The notes beneath the pieces were generated by a model that saw only the letters and a list, made by a program, of their open reading frames with translations, made no database searches and was not told where the DNA came from. Below are positions 16,318 through 26,000 of a stretch of 64,000 nt of DNA, one piece after another. The DNA is from Herminiimonas sp. (GTDB lineage: Bacteria; Pseudomonadota; Gammaproteobacteria; Burkholderiales; Burkholderiaceae). Where the stretch lies: the NCBI RefSeq assembly GCF_030655415.1, contig NZ_JAURVN010000010.1:1-64000 (forward strand). Reading direction: 5' to 3'. The position numbers and the translations under genes were made by a program. Each line of letters begins with the position of its first letter. The stretch's first letter is position 1.

Positions 16318-16693
16318 GCACCTCCTGATTTATTTCTTTCAATCGTTTGGTCGTATTCAGAGTGTCGAAATTCTGATTTTGGCCTTGCCTTTTTTCTCAT
16401 TCAAAACGAGAAGGTCTGTTGCGGCATGGGAAGGATCGTATCTGCATGGCGGCTTTAGCAATATAGGACAGCGGCGCGAAAGCTTGTAGGAAAAGAGGAA
16501 GACTTTCGGCAAGAGAATAAATGTCTTATTGCAAACTTATTTTTAGGTGTCTTTAGTGCGCAAATCAGAGTTGCTTAGCCCTGCTTAATCAGGCTCCAAT
16601 AGGACTCGCAGAACGGGTGTATCCATTCATGTGTACATGTATTTAGCCAATTTGTTGTACTCTTCTTTGCTCTGCATAATTTGAAATCGCTCC
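16318..16693. other. 376-nt intergenic region
   Basis: Divergent region between the 136-residue gene (minus) and the MFS gene (plus). It holds copy 3 of the two-part motif at 16463-16491 and a lone AATAGGACT-like element near 16599-16607. No RNA gene or small reading frame with a ribosome binding site was seen. Confidence 0.5.
16463..16491 (-). promoter_or_regulatory. Two-part motif, copy 3
   Basis: Minus strand TCCTAC-N17-TCCTAT, with CTTGT-AGG-AAAAG on the plus strand around the outer element; upstream of the 136-residue gene. Confidence 0.45.
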
Positions 16694-17908
16694 ATGTCTG
16701 CCGACGAAGCCGCCGCACAATCTGCATCCCCTATTCCACCCCTTGCCATACCGGCCTTATCGCTCGCCGCCTTCGGTAGCGCGATTTCGCTGCGGGTGAC
16801 AGATCCATTGCTGCCACGGCTGGCATCGGAATTTGGCATGTCGCTCGGCAATGTTTCTTATGTGATTACAGTTTTTTCGATTGCGTATGGTTTCTCGCAG
16901 TTGTTCTTCGGCCCGGTCGGCGACCGCTTCGGCAAATATCTGGTGATTGCCTGGGCGTGCATGGCCTGCGCCTTCACCGCACTGTTGTGCGCGCTGGCAC
17001 CTAATTACCCTTTACTGATCATTGCGCGCCTGACTGCCGGGGCGACCGCTGCCGCCATCATTCCCTTATCGATGGCGTGGATAGGCGATGTGGTGCCGTA
17101 TGACGACAGGCAACCGGTACTCGCGCAGTTCCTGATCGGGCAGATCATTGGTATTTCCGCAGGCGTATTGCTGGGCGGATTGGCGGCCGACTATTTCAGC
17201 TGGCGTCTGCCCTTCTTCGGCATCGCCTTCTACTTTGTCTTCGTCAGCTTGACGCTGTTTGCCTTCAATCGAAAACTGCCGGCCTACGCGCTCACCACGC
17301 ACAAAGTCGCAGGCTCAGCCTTGCGCCGGATGATCAATGAATTTGGGCAAGTATTGGCCAAACCGTGGGCGCGCATCGTGCTGGTGACGGTATTTTTAGA
17401 AGGTGCATTTTTGTATGGCGCGTTCGCATTCATCGCTTCGCATCTGCATCGCGTCCACAATATTTCGCTGACCAATGCGGCCGCGCTAGTGATGTTGTAT
17501 GGCTTGGGCGGTTTTCTGTATGCGACCACTTCACGCCGATTGGTGCGCAGTCTCGGTGAAAAGGGATTGTCACGCTGGGGCGGCATTATCGTTGCGGCAG
17601 CGTATTTGACGATTGGCCTTGCACCGGCCTGGTATTGGGCGATTCCCGCATGTTTCGCTGCAGGCCTTGGCTTCTACATGTTTCACAACACCTTGCAGAT
17701 GAACGCTACGCAAATGGCGCCTGAACGGCGCGGCGCGGCTGTGTCCACCTTCGCTGCCTGCTTCTTCCTGGGCCAATCAGCCGGGGTCGGTTTGGCCGGA
17801 CTTGCAGTGGAACAATTTGGTACCGCAGCGGTGATTTGCGTAGGAGCAATCGGTGTGGTGCTGACCGGACTCACTTTCAGCCGTTTAAAGCAAAAAGAGG
17901 CTTCCTGA
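16694..17908 (+). CDS. MFS transporter, drug/DHA1-type
   Basis: 404 residues with about 12 predicted membrane helices and a polar start (MSADEAAAQSASPIPP). The major facilitator signature between helices 2 and 3 is FFGPVGDRFGKYLV; the motif-C-like Gly-rich stretch IGQIIGISAGVLLGGLAADYFSWR is typical of drug/H+ antiporters of the DHA1 group. Substrate not predictable. No strong Shine-Dalgarno sequence. Stands alone; the neighbouring Usp gene has its own ribosome binding site 108 nt downstream. Confidence 0.88.
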   Translation: MSADEAAAQSASPIPPLAIPALSLAAFGSAISLRVTDPLLPRLASEFGMSLGNVSYVITVFSIAYGFSQLFFGPVGDRFGKYLVIAWACMACAFTALLCALAPNYPLLIIARLTAGATAAAIIPLSMAWIGDVVPYDDRQPVLAQFLIGQIIGISAGVLLGGLAADYFSWRLPFFGIAFYFVFVSLTLFAFNRKLPAYALTTHKVAGSALRRMINEFGQVLAKPWARIVLVTVFLEGAFLYGAFAFIASHLHRVHNISLTNAAALVMLYGLGGFLYATTSRRLVRSLGEKGLSRWGGIIVAAAYLTIGLAPAWYWAIPACFAAGLGFYMFHNTLQMNATQMAPERRGAAVSTFAACFFLGQSAGVGLAGLAVEQFGTAAVICVGAIGVVLTGLTFSRLKQKEAS

Positions 17909-18016
17909 ACGTTCCGCATACATAACCACTCTTACATAAGTCCGTCATCGCCTAACTTGCCCGATCTGCTGTTAGCGATATACTAAGAGTGTACTTATCG
18001 CTAATCAGGAGGCCTT

Positions 18017-18487
18017 ATGTATCGCAAGATTCTGGTCGCTTACAACGGCACATCAGAAAGCCGCTCCGCCTTGCAGGAATGTATAAGGCTGGCTCCTGAT
18101 CCCTCAGCAGAAATTCATCTGCTCGCAGTCATCAATCCCCCACCCTCGGTCGTCATCGGTGAATATGCGATGGTCGCGATGGTCGGCATAGAAGAAGAAA
18201 TTCTAGCCGAGAAGAAAAAAATGGAACACGAGTTGAGCGAAGGCGGCGCTTATCTGCGCGCAGCCGGCTTGCAAGTCCAGACCCATATTGAAATCGGTGA
18301 GCCGGTACCCACGATTGCAGACTTGGTCGATAAGCTAGGAATAGAACTGGTTATCGTCGGCCATTCACGTCATCAATCGCTGGCGATGCGCTGGTGGCGC
18401 GGTGCCACTGATGCATTGCTGGTTGAAAAAATACGCTGCAGCTTGTTGGTAGCGACTGATCCTAAAAAAGATGAAAAATTGAATTAA
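18017..18487 (+). CDS. Universal stress protein (UspA family)
   Basis: 156 residues with the Usp fold: MYRKILVAYNGTSESRSAL at the N-terminus and VIVGHSRHQSLAMRWWRGATDALL near the C-terminus. ATP-binding Usp proteins carry G-2x-G-9x-G(S/T); here the second Gly is Arg (GHSRH) and the final part is RGAT, so ATP binding is doubtful. Strong AGGAGG before the ATG. Cytoplasmic, stress-related by family only. Confidence 0.88.
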   Translation: MYRKILVAYNGTSESRSALQECIRLAPDPSAEIHLLAVINPPPSVVIGEYAMVAMVGIEEEILAEKKKMEHELSEGGAYLRAAGLQVQTHIEIGEPVPTIADLVDKLGIELVIVGHSRHQSLAMRWWRGATDALLVEKIRCSLLVATDPKKDEKLN

Positions 18488-18682
18488 TAATGCCGTTCTG
18501 CATTTTGAATATTAAAAATGCAAGACAAAGAAATCGCAATTGTTATCGCTTGAATAATGAAGTGATGACGAAGCCATAGCAAAGCATGTAGCCATCAAGA
18601 AATCGATACAGATTGTTACGAATTTTAAGTAGTCGAAAATGCTTGTGAAGCGTTAAATGTCATTATCAATATCGAGATTGCC

Positions 18683-19051
18683 ATGAAAAAAATTATTGCA
18701 CTGTGCGGGTTGGCAAGCGTCCTGACTATGGCAGCGACGTCGGCAATGGCCGGCGGTGTGAACTGGTCGGTCAATCTGGGCGTGGGCGGTTATTACCCGC
18801 CACCACCAGTTTATTACTCGCCACAGCCCGCCTACAACAACTATTCCAATTACTACGCACCACCGGTTATTTACGGTAGCCAGGTTCCTGTTTACAGCGC
18901 ACCGCCACCAGTCGTGTATGCACCTGCACCGGTAGTTGTTTATGGCGGAGGATATTACCCACCTAGACCACGCTATGACAATTACTACGGTCCTCGCGGC
19001 GGTTACTATCGCGGTGGACCTCCTCGTGATTACCGAGATTACCGTCGCTGA
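18683..19051 (+). CDS. Exported Tyr/Pro-rich protein 1
   Basis: 122 residues: signal peptide ending at SAMA-GG (about 23), then low-complexity sequence rich in Tyr, Pro, Val and Gly (YYPPPPVYYSPQP, APPPVVYAPAPVVVYGGG) and a basic tail RGGPPRDYRDYRR. Likely periplasmic or surface-exposed and disordered; no catalytic motif. The 195 nt upstream show nothing clear. It converges with a similar lipoprotein gene across a bidirectional terminator. Confidence 0.8.
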   Translation: MKKIIALCGLASVLTMAATSAMAGGVNWSVNLGVGGYYPPPPVYYSPQPAYNNYSNYYAPPVIYGSQVPVYSAPPPVVYAPAPVVVYGGGYYPPRPRYDNYYGPRGGYYRGGPPRDYRDYRR

Positions 19052-19070
19052 TATTTATCTGCGAATATAA

Positions 19071-19103
19071 AAAATGGCTAGTCGAATTGACTAGCCATTT
19101 TTA
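19071..19103. terminator. Bidirectional terminator
   Basis: Stem AAAATGGCTAGTC / GACTAGCCATTTT with a 5-nt loop between two convergent genes. Confidence 0.9.
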
Positions 19104-19142
19104 TTTGCTACGTGCATTAGTTTGAAGCATTAGACACATTGA

Positions 19143-19397
19143 TTACCAACGACCACGGCCGCGATAACCGCCACCACCGTAATAACGCGGGCCATAATAA
19201 CCACGCGAACGATAACTAAGTCCAAAATTTACAGCCGGTGCAACATACACAGGTTGTGCCGCATACACCGGACCGCCGTAAACCGGTTGGTCGTAATAGC
19301 CAGTGTTATATGGGACGACTGCGCAGCCACCTAAAGCCGCGAGCCCTGCCAGCGAAATGACTAAACGCTTCGCTATACGTGCATTGAATGTTTTCAT
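19143..19397 (-). CDS. Tyr/Gly-rich lipoprotein
   Basis: 84 residues: signal peptide with lipobox ALGGC (Cys about 22), then PYNTGYYDQPVYGGP and a C-terminal Gly/Arg/Tyr tail (YYGPRYYGGGGYRGRGRW). Start at 19397 is set by the signal peptide; a longer frame to 19574 lacks support. Likely envelope lipoprotein; function unknown. Composition links it to both neighbours. Confidence 0.78.
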   Translation of the reverse strand: MKTFNARIAKRLVISLAGLAALGGCAVVPYNTGYYDQPVYGGPVYAAQPVYVAPAVNFGLSYRSRGYYGPRYYGGGGYRGRGRW

Positions 19398-19615
19398 CGA
19401 AACAGCCTTTCTTCCAATAAGTGAAAAGAAAAAAATGCATCGTCTGTATGAGTGCTTACTCATGCACGCGTGCTTCTTTCTATTCCACTGCAAAAAATGC
19501 GCTGTAACGTTTGTAGCTCTAACAATATTGCGGCTTGTTGCGTAGTCATCTGATTGATGACTACGCCCTCCCAAGCTTGACGTTTTTACGCGTGCATTCA
19601 GTTTTAAAAAATTAC

Positions 19616-20041
19616 TTAGCGACGATAATCACCGCGATCATAGCCAATGTATTCGCCGCGACGTCTATCATTTTGATAACGATCGCGATAGTCGTTGCGT
19701 TGACCATAGTTGTCGCGATAAACCGGTCTTGCATACACTGGCGCTGGACGATAATAAACAGGCTGTGCTTGTTGGTAATACGGTTTTTGCTGGTAATAGC
19801 CTTGCGACTGGTGACGTCCATAATTACGATCGTCGTTACGGCCACTGGAAGCACTGGCGCCAACTACTGCGCCCAGCACGCCGCCAATAATGGCTGCATC
19901 TTGACCACCAACACTATTGCCGATCACGGCACCGACTACTGCACCTAATGCCGTATTGACACCGCGATTATCCGCAGAAGCTGTCGTCGAGACTGCGGCT
20001 GTCGCCAGCAGAGCAATACCTATCCATTTTTTGTGCAGCAT
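19616..20041 (-). CDS. Glycine-zipper exported protein with Tyr/Arg tail
   Basis: 141 residues: signal peptide ending TASA (about 23), a glycine-zipper segment GAVVGAVIGNSVGG and GGVLGAVVGASASSG (about 33-66), then a disordered tail of YYQQ, PVYARPVY and RDNYGQRNDYRDRY, ending DYRR. Glycine-zipper 2TM proteins insert in or associate with the outer membrane. ATG with AGGAG upstream. No known function beyond envelope association. Confidence 0.82.
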   Translation of the reverse strand: MLHKKWIGIALLATAAVSTTASADNRGVNTALGAVVGAVIGNSVGGQDAAIIGGVLGAVVGASASSGRNDDRNYGRHQSQGYYQQKPYYQQAQPVYYRPAPVYARPVYRDNYGQRNDYRDRYQNDRRRGEYIGYDRGDYRR

Positions 20042-20290
20042 GATTGACTCCTGTAAGCCGTAGCGAAAACCAGATTTGGTTTATAAATCGCTTCGGCATG
20101 GAATCACTATATAGATCGCGTTAGGGAAATCCACGGGAGAAATAGTCTTTTACAACTGTAAAGAAGTATGAAGACGATGCGGATAAAAGGAAGAATGTCG
20201 TGCAGAAATACAGGAGAAAATCATGATGGAAATTGCATCAATTCTCCTACGGAAAATTAATGCAATTCACGAAACACTGAAGACGCAATA

Positions 20291-21550
20291 TTAGAGATTA
20301 GCTTCGGAAACTATTTTCCACTGCGCGCCTTCTTTCGCCCAGTACTGGCGTTTGCGCGTGACGTGTTTGCCTTTGCCGATCACAGCTTCTTGAGTAAAAG
20401 CTGCAACGATCATTTCCTTTTGATCTTTGCCATCAGGATAACGGAACAAAGTCACGTCGCGCAGAGCGACATCAATTTTGCGCGCACCCAAAGTAGATTG
20501 CTGTAACTTGGTCAACCAGCCATCCAGAGTCTGGCCGCGTGGTGCTTTAAAGCTGCGCGAATAATGACGGCGCAAGCGATCTGGATCTGTACTTTCGACA
20601 TCGACGCGCCATGATTCCAACATCTTGTTGGCGCTGAGTTTGTCGGCTTCCCATTTTGCCTTTGAGACAAACTTCAGATCGTCGCTGATGATGACTGGCG
20701 TATTGCCGACTTCAACCGTTGCCGACAACTCCTTCAAATCAGCATTGGTGAGAACCACGCAACCATCGGAGGACAAAGGTGGGCGACTGTAACTATCCGA
20801 CGGCACGCCATGCAACCAGATCCCCGAGCCACTGCGACCATTCGCCTTGTCCCATTCATTCGGATAATTAATAGGCAAGGCACCAGGACCGTAAAAATCA
20901 GGCAGCTTTGCACCGGCTAAACGTGCGGTGATGTAGTAGACACCGAGCGGCGTCTTTTGATCGCCTTCCTTGAATTTCTCGACACCGAGTTTGCCTTGGC
21001 TAACGTAGTAATCGCTGACCAGTTTTAATTGGTCATTGCTACGCTCATACACATAGAGACGAGAACGTTTGGCATCGACCAGCACAATTTTTTTCTGATC
21101 ATCGCGCATTTGCAGAATGACGCGCGGAATCAGGTTCGGGTCCGGGCGCTCGCGCAAAGACTTCAAGCGTACGATCGCTTCAGCGCGCAGATTATTGAGT
21201 TTGTCAGGCGGCGCATTAGGCGCGGCGCCAAAGGTCTTGATAGTTTGCGTATGCAGCAACAGCAAATCGCCGCGTACCAAATGGCCAAGCCGGAAGGTTG
21301 GATAGGCCGCAACCAAGGCATCGGCCTTGGCTTGAGCATCGCGCAAACGATTTGCAGCGAGGGATTTATAAACCTCGATCAGCATGATTTCCGGATCGAG
21401 GCGTGCCGGCACACCCGGTTTAGTGCCGCTAGCAAAAGATGGCACTGGCATGCTGGCACCACCAGCGACCAGTAAGCTTAAAGCGGCGGCACCTGTCCAA
21501 CATCCAATACGACGTGCGATTAAGCGCAACTTGATTCTAGAACCTGCCAT
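20291..21550 (-). CDS. L,D-transpeptidase with C-terminal NTF2-like domain
   Basis: 419 residues. N-terminal hydrophobic segment (about 15-40), then a TPR-like helical part, then a YkuD catalytic domain (about 153-295) with H247 in WLHGVPSDSYSRPP and the catalytic C264 in SSDGCVVL. YkuD enzymes form 3-3 crosslinks in peptidoglycan or attach proteins to it. Residues about 310-419 form an NTF2-like domain similar to that of L,D-transpeptidase Cds6. The ATG overlaps the stop of the upstream TPR gene by one base (TAATG), so translation is coupled. Confidence 0.9.
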   Translation of the reverse strand: MAGSRIKLRLIARRIGCWTGAAALSLLVAGGASMPVPSFASGTKPGVPARLDPEIMLIEVYKSLAANRLRDAQAKADALVAAYPTFRLGHLVRGDLLLLHTQTIKTFGAAPNAPPDKLNNLRAEAIVRLKSLRERPDPNLIPRVILQMRDDQKKIVLVDAKRSRLYVYERSNDQLKLVSDYYVSQGKLGVEKFKEGDQKTPLGVYYITARLAGAKLPDFYGPGALPINYPNEWDKANGRSGSGIWLHGVPSDSYSRPPLSSDGCVVLTNADLKELSATVEVGNTPVIISDDLKFVSKAKWEADKLSANKMLESWRVDVESTDPDRLRRHYSRSFKAPRGQTLDGWLTKLQQSTLGARKIDVALRDVTLFRYPDGKDQKEMIVAAFTQEAVIGKGKHVTRKRQYWAKEGAQWKIVSEANL

Positions 21551-22683
21551 TAGCTACCCGCACGCTCCTGCTTGATCTGCCATTTACCAGATTGCTTGAC
21601 CAGCACCATCGTTTTGCGGCTGTTAGCTTTGGTACGGTCGGAATCATAAATCTGACGGAATTTTACGGTCGCGGTATTGCCACTTACCGTGACTTGCGGC
21701 GTTTCGATTTTTACGCTGATACGACCTTTGTCTTCGATGCGAGCACGACGTTCATCCGACCATGCTTTGCGCGTTTGACCGGCGGGCAAATCGAAGTCGG
21801 CGGAGTAAGCATTCAGATACGCTTTGACGTCGCGTGCGCTCCAGGCTTTCGCCCATGCGTTCACAGCACTCATGACTTGCTCGCGCTCAGCTTCGGCAGC
21901 GGCATTGGCTTTAGCCTTGGCTTCGGCTTCTTGTTTTTGTGCCTGCTTTTGCTGTTCTATTTTTGGATCTGGTTTGGCTTCGACTTTTACTTCAGGCTTC
22001 GCTTCAACCTTTGGCTCGATCTTAGGCACTTCTTTCACAGGAGGCTTAGGTTCAACTTTAGGTTCGGGTTTAGGCTCGGCTTTTACTGGCGCTGAAGGTG
22101 CTGCAGCAACCACCGCAACTTTTGGATTGGTGCCGCCGCTTGTATTGCCAACCAGCGTACGCACCATCGTCAATTTGGATTTGGCACCGCTATTGGTGTT
22201 ATCAAGTTGCAGTGCTTTGTCGTAGGCTTGGCTCGCCAGCTTGGCGTGTACATCGCCCAGATTTTCGTAAGCGGTGGCATACGTTGGATTGGTGCGTATC
22301 GCCATATCGAGCGCGGTGCGGGCTTTTTCGTATTGGCCGCTGGATGCATATAACACGGCCAAATTATTGTATGGCTCAGGCAGTGTTGGATAGTCTTCGG
22401 TCAACTTGCTGAAAATCGCGATCGCTTCTGCCGACTTGTTCTGCTCGGTCAGGATCACGCCCTTCAGAAAACGCATTTGCGCGTCGCGTGGATTTTTAGT
22501 CAAAAACGCATCGGCTTTTGCCAATGCTGCAACATGCTGACCCGAGCGCAATAATTGCGAAACATCGGATAGATCATCGGCCATCGCGGGGAAAACACAG
22601 AATCCTGCCAGAGACAAAGCCAAGGTCCGGCTCAACACGTAACGTAAGCCTGAATTGAAGGTGCGACGTGGCGCGAATAACAT
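21550..22683 (-). CDS. Periplasmic TPR protein with NTF2-like C-terminus
   Basis: 377 residues. Signal peptide ending PAMA-DD (about 34); TPR repeats about 35-185 (LPEPYNNLAVLYASSGQYEKA, NPTYATAYENLGDVHAKLA); a long Pro/Lys/Glu linker (KPEPKVEPKPPVKEVPK) about 205-275; a charged helix; and an NTF2-like domain about 285-377 similar to the one in the next gene. Start at 22683 chosen for AAGGAAAACC upstream and the signal peptide; a longer frame to 22809 is unsupported. The gene pair suggests a scaffold and its transpeptidase partner. Confidence 0.85.
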   Translation of the reverse strand: MLFAPRRTFNSGLRYVLSRTLALSLAGFCVFPAMADDLSDVSQLLRSGQHVAALAKADAFLTKNPRDAQMRFLKGVILTEQNKSAEAIAIFSKLTEDYPTLPEPYNNLAVLYASSGQYEKARTALDMAIRTNPTYATAYENLGDVHAKLASQAYDKALQLDNTNSGAKSKLTMVRTLVGNTSGGTNPKVAVVAAAPSAPVKAEPKPEPKVEPKPPVKEVPKIEPKVEAKPEVKVEAKPDPKIEQQKQAQKQEAEAKAKANAAAEAEREQVMSAVNAWAKAWSARDVKAYLNAYSADFDLPAGQTRKAWSDERRARIEDKGRISVKIETPQVTVSGNTATVKFRQIYDSDRTKANSRKTMVLVKQSGKWQIKQERAGS

Positions 22684-23044
22684 GGTTTTCCTTATTATGG
22701 TTATGAGATAAATGCGCACAGCCAATATAGTACGACAAACCGCGCATCTTCCCCAACCGATTGCGATACAGCGATGTGGCGCGATGGCTACGTTTTGAGA
22801 GGCGCGCAAGCACGCGAAAAAGCTGAAGTCAGAAGATGTGGCTTAAAGGATGGATTTTCCGGGATTCAGCTGCGTACGGCAAGCAAATCAACTTATCTGA
22901 TCGAAGGCATACGCGAACGGTTAAAACCGTAATAAAAAACAGCCGCCCTGAATGCACCAAGAGGGCGCAAGGCTGATTTGCCTGACGCCCTCCTGCATGA
23001 GAAAACAACGGCCAAGATTTACCCGACCAAGCTGATGTATGAAC
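22684..23044. other. 361-nt intergenic region
   Basis: Upstream of the TPR-transpeptidase pair and downstream of the coiled-coil gene. Apart from the terminator at 22932-22976 I see no gene, RNA or repeat. Confidence 0.5.
22932..22976 (-). terminator. Terminator of the coiled-coil gene
   Basis: Minus strand stem CGCCCT / AGGGCG with flanking CAGC/GCTG pairing, followed by T6. Confidence 0.7.
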
Positions 23045-26000
23045 TTACTCTGCGCTCTGCGCTGCCTTTGCCAAAGCATTCGGAACACTGGACAAGGCAT
23101 ACGAAATTTGCAGCGTGGCCGGTGCAACTGCGCCGGTAGAAACGTTACTCACGGATGCCACTGATTTGCCAGCCTGCGGTGCGAACATGTGGAAAACATC
23201 TTGCTGAACATTCCAACCTGCCACGCCGACAAACAATGCCAGGCCAGCTGCAATCGAGGTCCACATGCGCGCGCTGGATTTGGCTTTGTGCGGCACTGAC
23301 GCACCGGATTCAGCCAACACTGCAGCAGCGCGTACGCGCCATTCTTCATGTTGCTCGCCTCTATCGCTGATGCGCGAAATCAAATCGCGCGCCATCGCTT
23401 CTGCTTCAGCTTGCTCTTGATCGGATTTAACTTGATCGGCTTTCGATAATTCCAGCGCAGCGCTAACCGCTTTTGCTTTCTCTTCTGCCGCCGCCAATGC
23501 TTCACGTTCTGCTGCCAGCTGCGCTTCTTGTGCCAAACGTGCTTCGGCTTCTACGGCGAGGCGTTGTTTGGAAACTTCAGCCATTTCCATTTCAGCAATG
23601 GCAGTCAGTTCCGCTTCAGTGCAGGCTTTTTGTTCGGCCTGCAATTTTTCCTCGATTGCGGTCAGGGCGATTTCGCTGGCTTCCAGACGTTGCTGTTCCA
23701 ACAGTTGTTGTTCTTCCAGCAGCGCCAAAGTGCGTTGTTCAGCCAACGCACGTTGTTCTTCGACTTGCGCCAGTTCGCGTGCATCGAGTGCCTTGCGCTC
23801 TACCGCTTTCATTGCGATTTTTTGCGCTTTGACTTGCTGCATTTCAGTCGCCAGCAATTTTTTCTCTGCAATCAAAATCACTTCTGTCGCATGACGCATC
23901 GCTTGTTGCGCCTGTTCTCTGCTGCGCAAAATTTCTGCCTGTTCTTTTTCAGCCCGAATTCTTAATTCTGATTCAAGCAATGCAGCTTTCTCTGCTGCGA
24001 TCTTCTCTTGCGTGACGCGCAACATGTTGGCAGCGCCTTGCAGACGTTGCTGTTCAGCCTGCAGCTTTTCTTCAATCGCATCCATCGCTTTTTTCTCGAT
24101 ATCGGCGCGGGCACGTTCTGCCTTGGCCAATTCGACGGCTTGCTTCGCTGCGGTTTGTGCAGCTTGCGCGGCCAGACGTTGCTGTTCTGCCTGCTGTGCA
24201 GCAGCTTCCAGCATTTGCTTTTCTGCCTGCAAAATAGCTTCATTGGCAGTGCGCGATGCATGATCAGCATCTGCTTGCGCCTGTAACAAACCGGCTTTTT
24301 CCTGCTCCTGCAAAATAATCGCTTCAGCTTCAGCACGCGCTTGTTGTTCGCTGCTCAATTTTTGCTGAATTGCCGCCAATGCTTTTTGTTCAGCCAAACT
24401 ACGTACACGTTCAGCCTGAGCCAATTCCAGTGCTTCTGTCGCGCGCTGTTCAGATGCCAATGCACTCGCTTGTTGCAGCTCTGCCTTGACTCGTGTTTGT
24501 TCCAGCACTGCGCGACTTGCTACGCATTCCGCTTCTGCTGCTTCACGAATTTTGCGTTCGTTCAATTCACGTTCGCGCAGCAATTCCATCTGTTGCAGAT
24601 CGGCTTGAATGCGCGCTTCTGCTTCCGCTTTTGCAGCGGCTTCGATCTGGCATTTTTCTTCCAGCGCCTGCAAGGCCAATGCTTCTGCTTCGGCGTGTTC
24701 GCGTTGCGCGCGTGTCAGTTCGACCATTTGACGAACCTTGCCCAAAGCCAGATGCGCTGTTTTTCTTTGCAATGCAGTCTTGGCTTTAGCCTGATCCAGA
24801 ATATGCTGGTTGGCGATCAACTCAGCCTGACGTGCTGCACCTAATTCTTTATCAGCTTGTTCTTGCTGTACCAGCAAAGCAGCATTTTCTTCATTCGCAC
24901 GTGCACGTGCTTCCGCCGCAGCACGTGCGGCGTTTTCTTTTGCAATACGCGCTTGTGTCGATTGCATTTCTTTTTGCACGGCTTGCGCAAGCTCACGCTC
25001 AGCGACCAGTTTCTGCTGAGTGATCGCCAATGCTTTTTGCTCATCTTGCAAACGTTGTGCTTGCACTTTGGCCAACGCGACTGCTTCACGCGCTTGCGCC
25101 AATGCAGCTTCTGCGGCTGCGCGTTTCAGATCAGCTTGTTCTTTGGTTTGTTCAAGTTTGAGTTTGAGCGCTGCGCTTTGTGCTTCTTCAGCGGCCAGGG
25201 CTTTTTGTGCTTCTTCTTGTTGTTGCTGCAACAAACTTACTTGTTCTTTGCCGGCTTCTGCACGCGCATTCGCGGTAGCTGCGGCTGCTGCTTCCAGCTG
25301 TTTCTTTTCCTGCAATGCCAACAAGGTGCTTTGTTCTGCTTCCAGACGTTGATGTTCTGCGTTCGCCAAGGCCAGCGCTTGCTGTGCTTGCTGCGCCGCG
25401 ACTTCAGCCATCTGCTGTTGCAGAACGGCGCACTCAGCTGCTTTATCGACTGCAAATTTTTCGGATGCGGCGCGAGCGCTTGCCATTTCCGCTGCAGCGC
25501 GTTCCATCGCTATACGTTGTTCTGCCAATTCTCTGCCGCGTTGTTCTTGCTCAGCGCGCACACGTGCCGCCGCTTCGGCCTGCTGTTCAGCGATGACGCG
25601 TTGGCGTGCTTCTTCTTCGCCGCGTGCTTCAACCGCGATGCGCGCGCGTGTTTGTTCATCCGCTTGGTGTTCGGCTTCTACACGGGCAATTGCCGAAGTC
25701 TGCAATTGTTTTTCAACTTGAATCCGCGCTTCGGTCGCGACGCGCACACGTTCATCTGCTTCACGACGAGATTGGGCGGCGACCGCTGCAATGGTTTCTA
25801 TATGTTCACGACGTTCTGCTGCGGCACGCATTTCAGTTTCTGCATGCAGACGCGCCTGGATTGCTTCGAGCGCACGTTGTTCCGATTCAATACGGGCTTG
25901 TGCAATCGCATGTTGCTCTTGCTCGGTCGCAGCGCGTGCCAATGCATCTTCACGGGCGCGCACTTCGGCTGGAACGCGGTTCAGCATTGATGCCAGCGCT

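Noticed and set aside
24857..25990. Long open frames on the plus strand opposite the coiled-coil gene
   Set aside because: They are Cys/Phe/Leu-rich antisense products of Ala/Glu/Gln codons, without ribosome binding sites.
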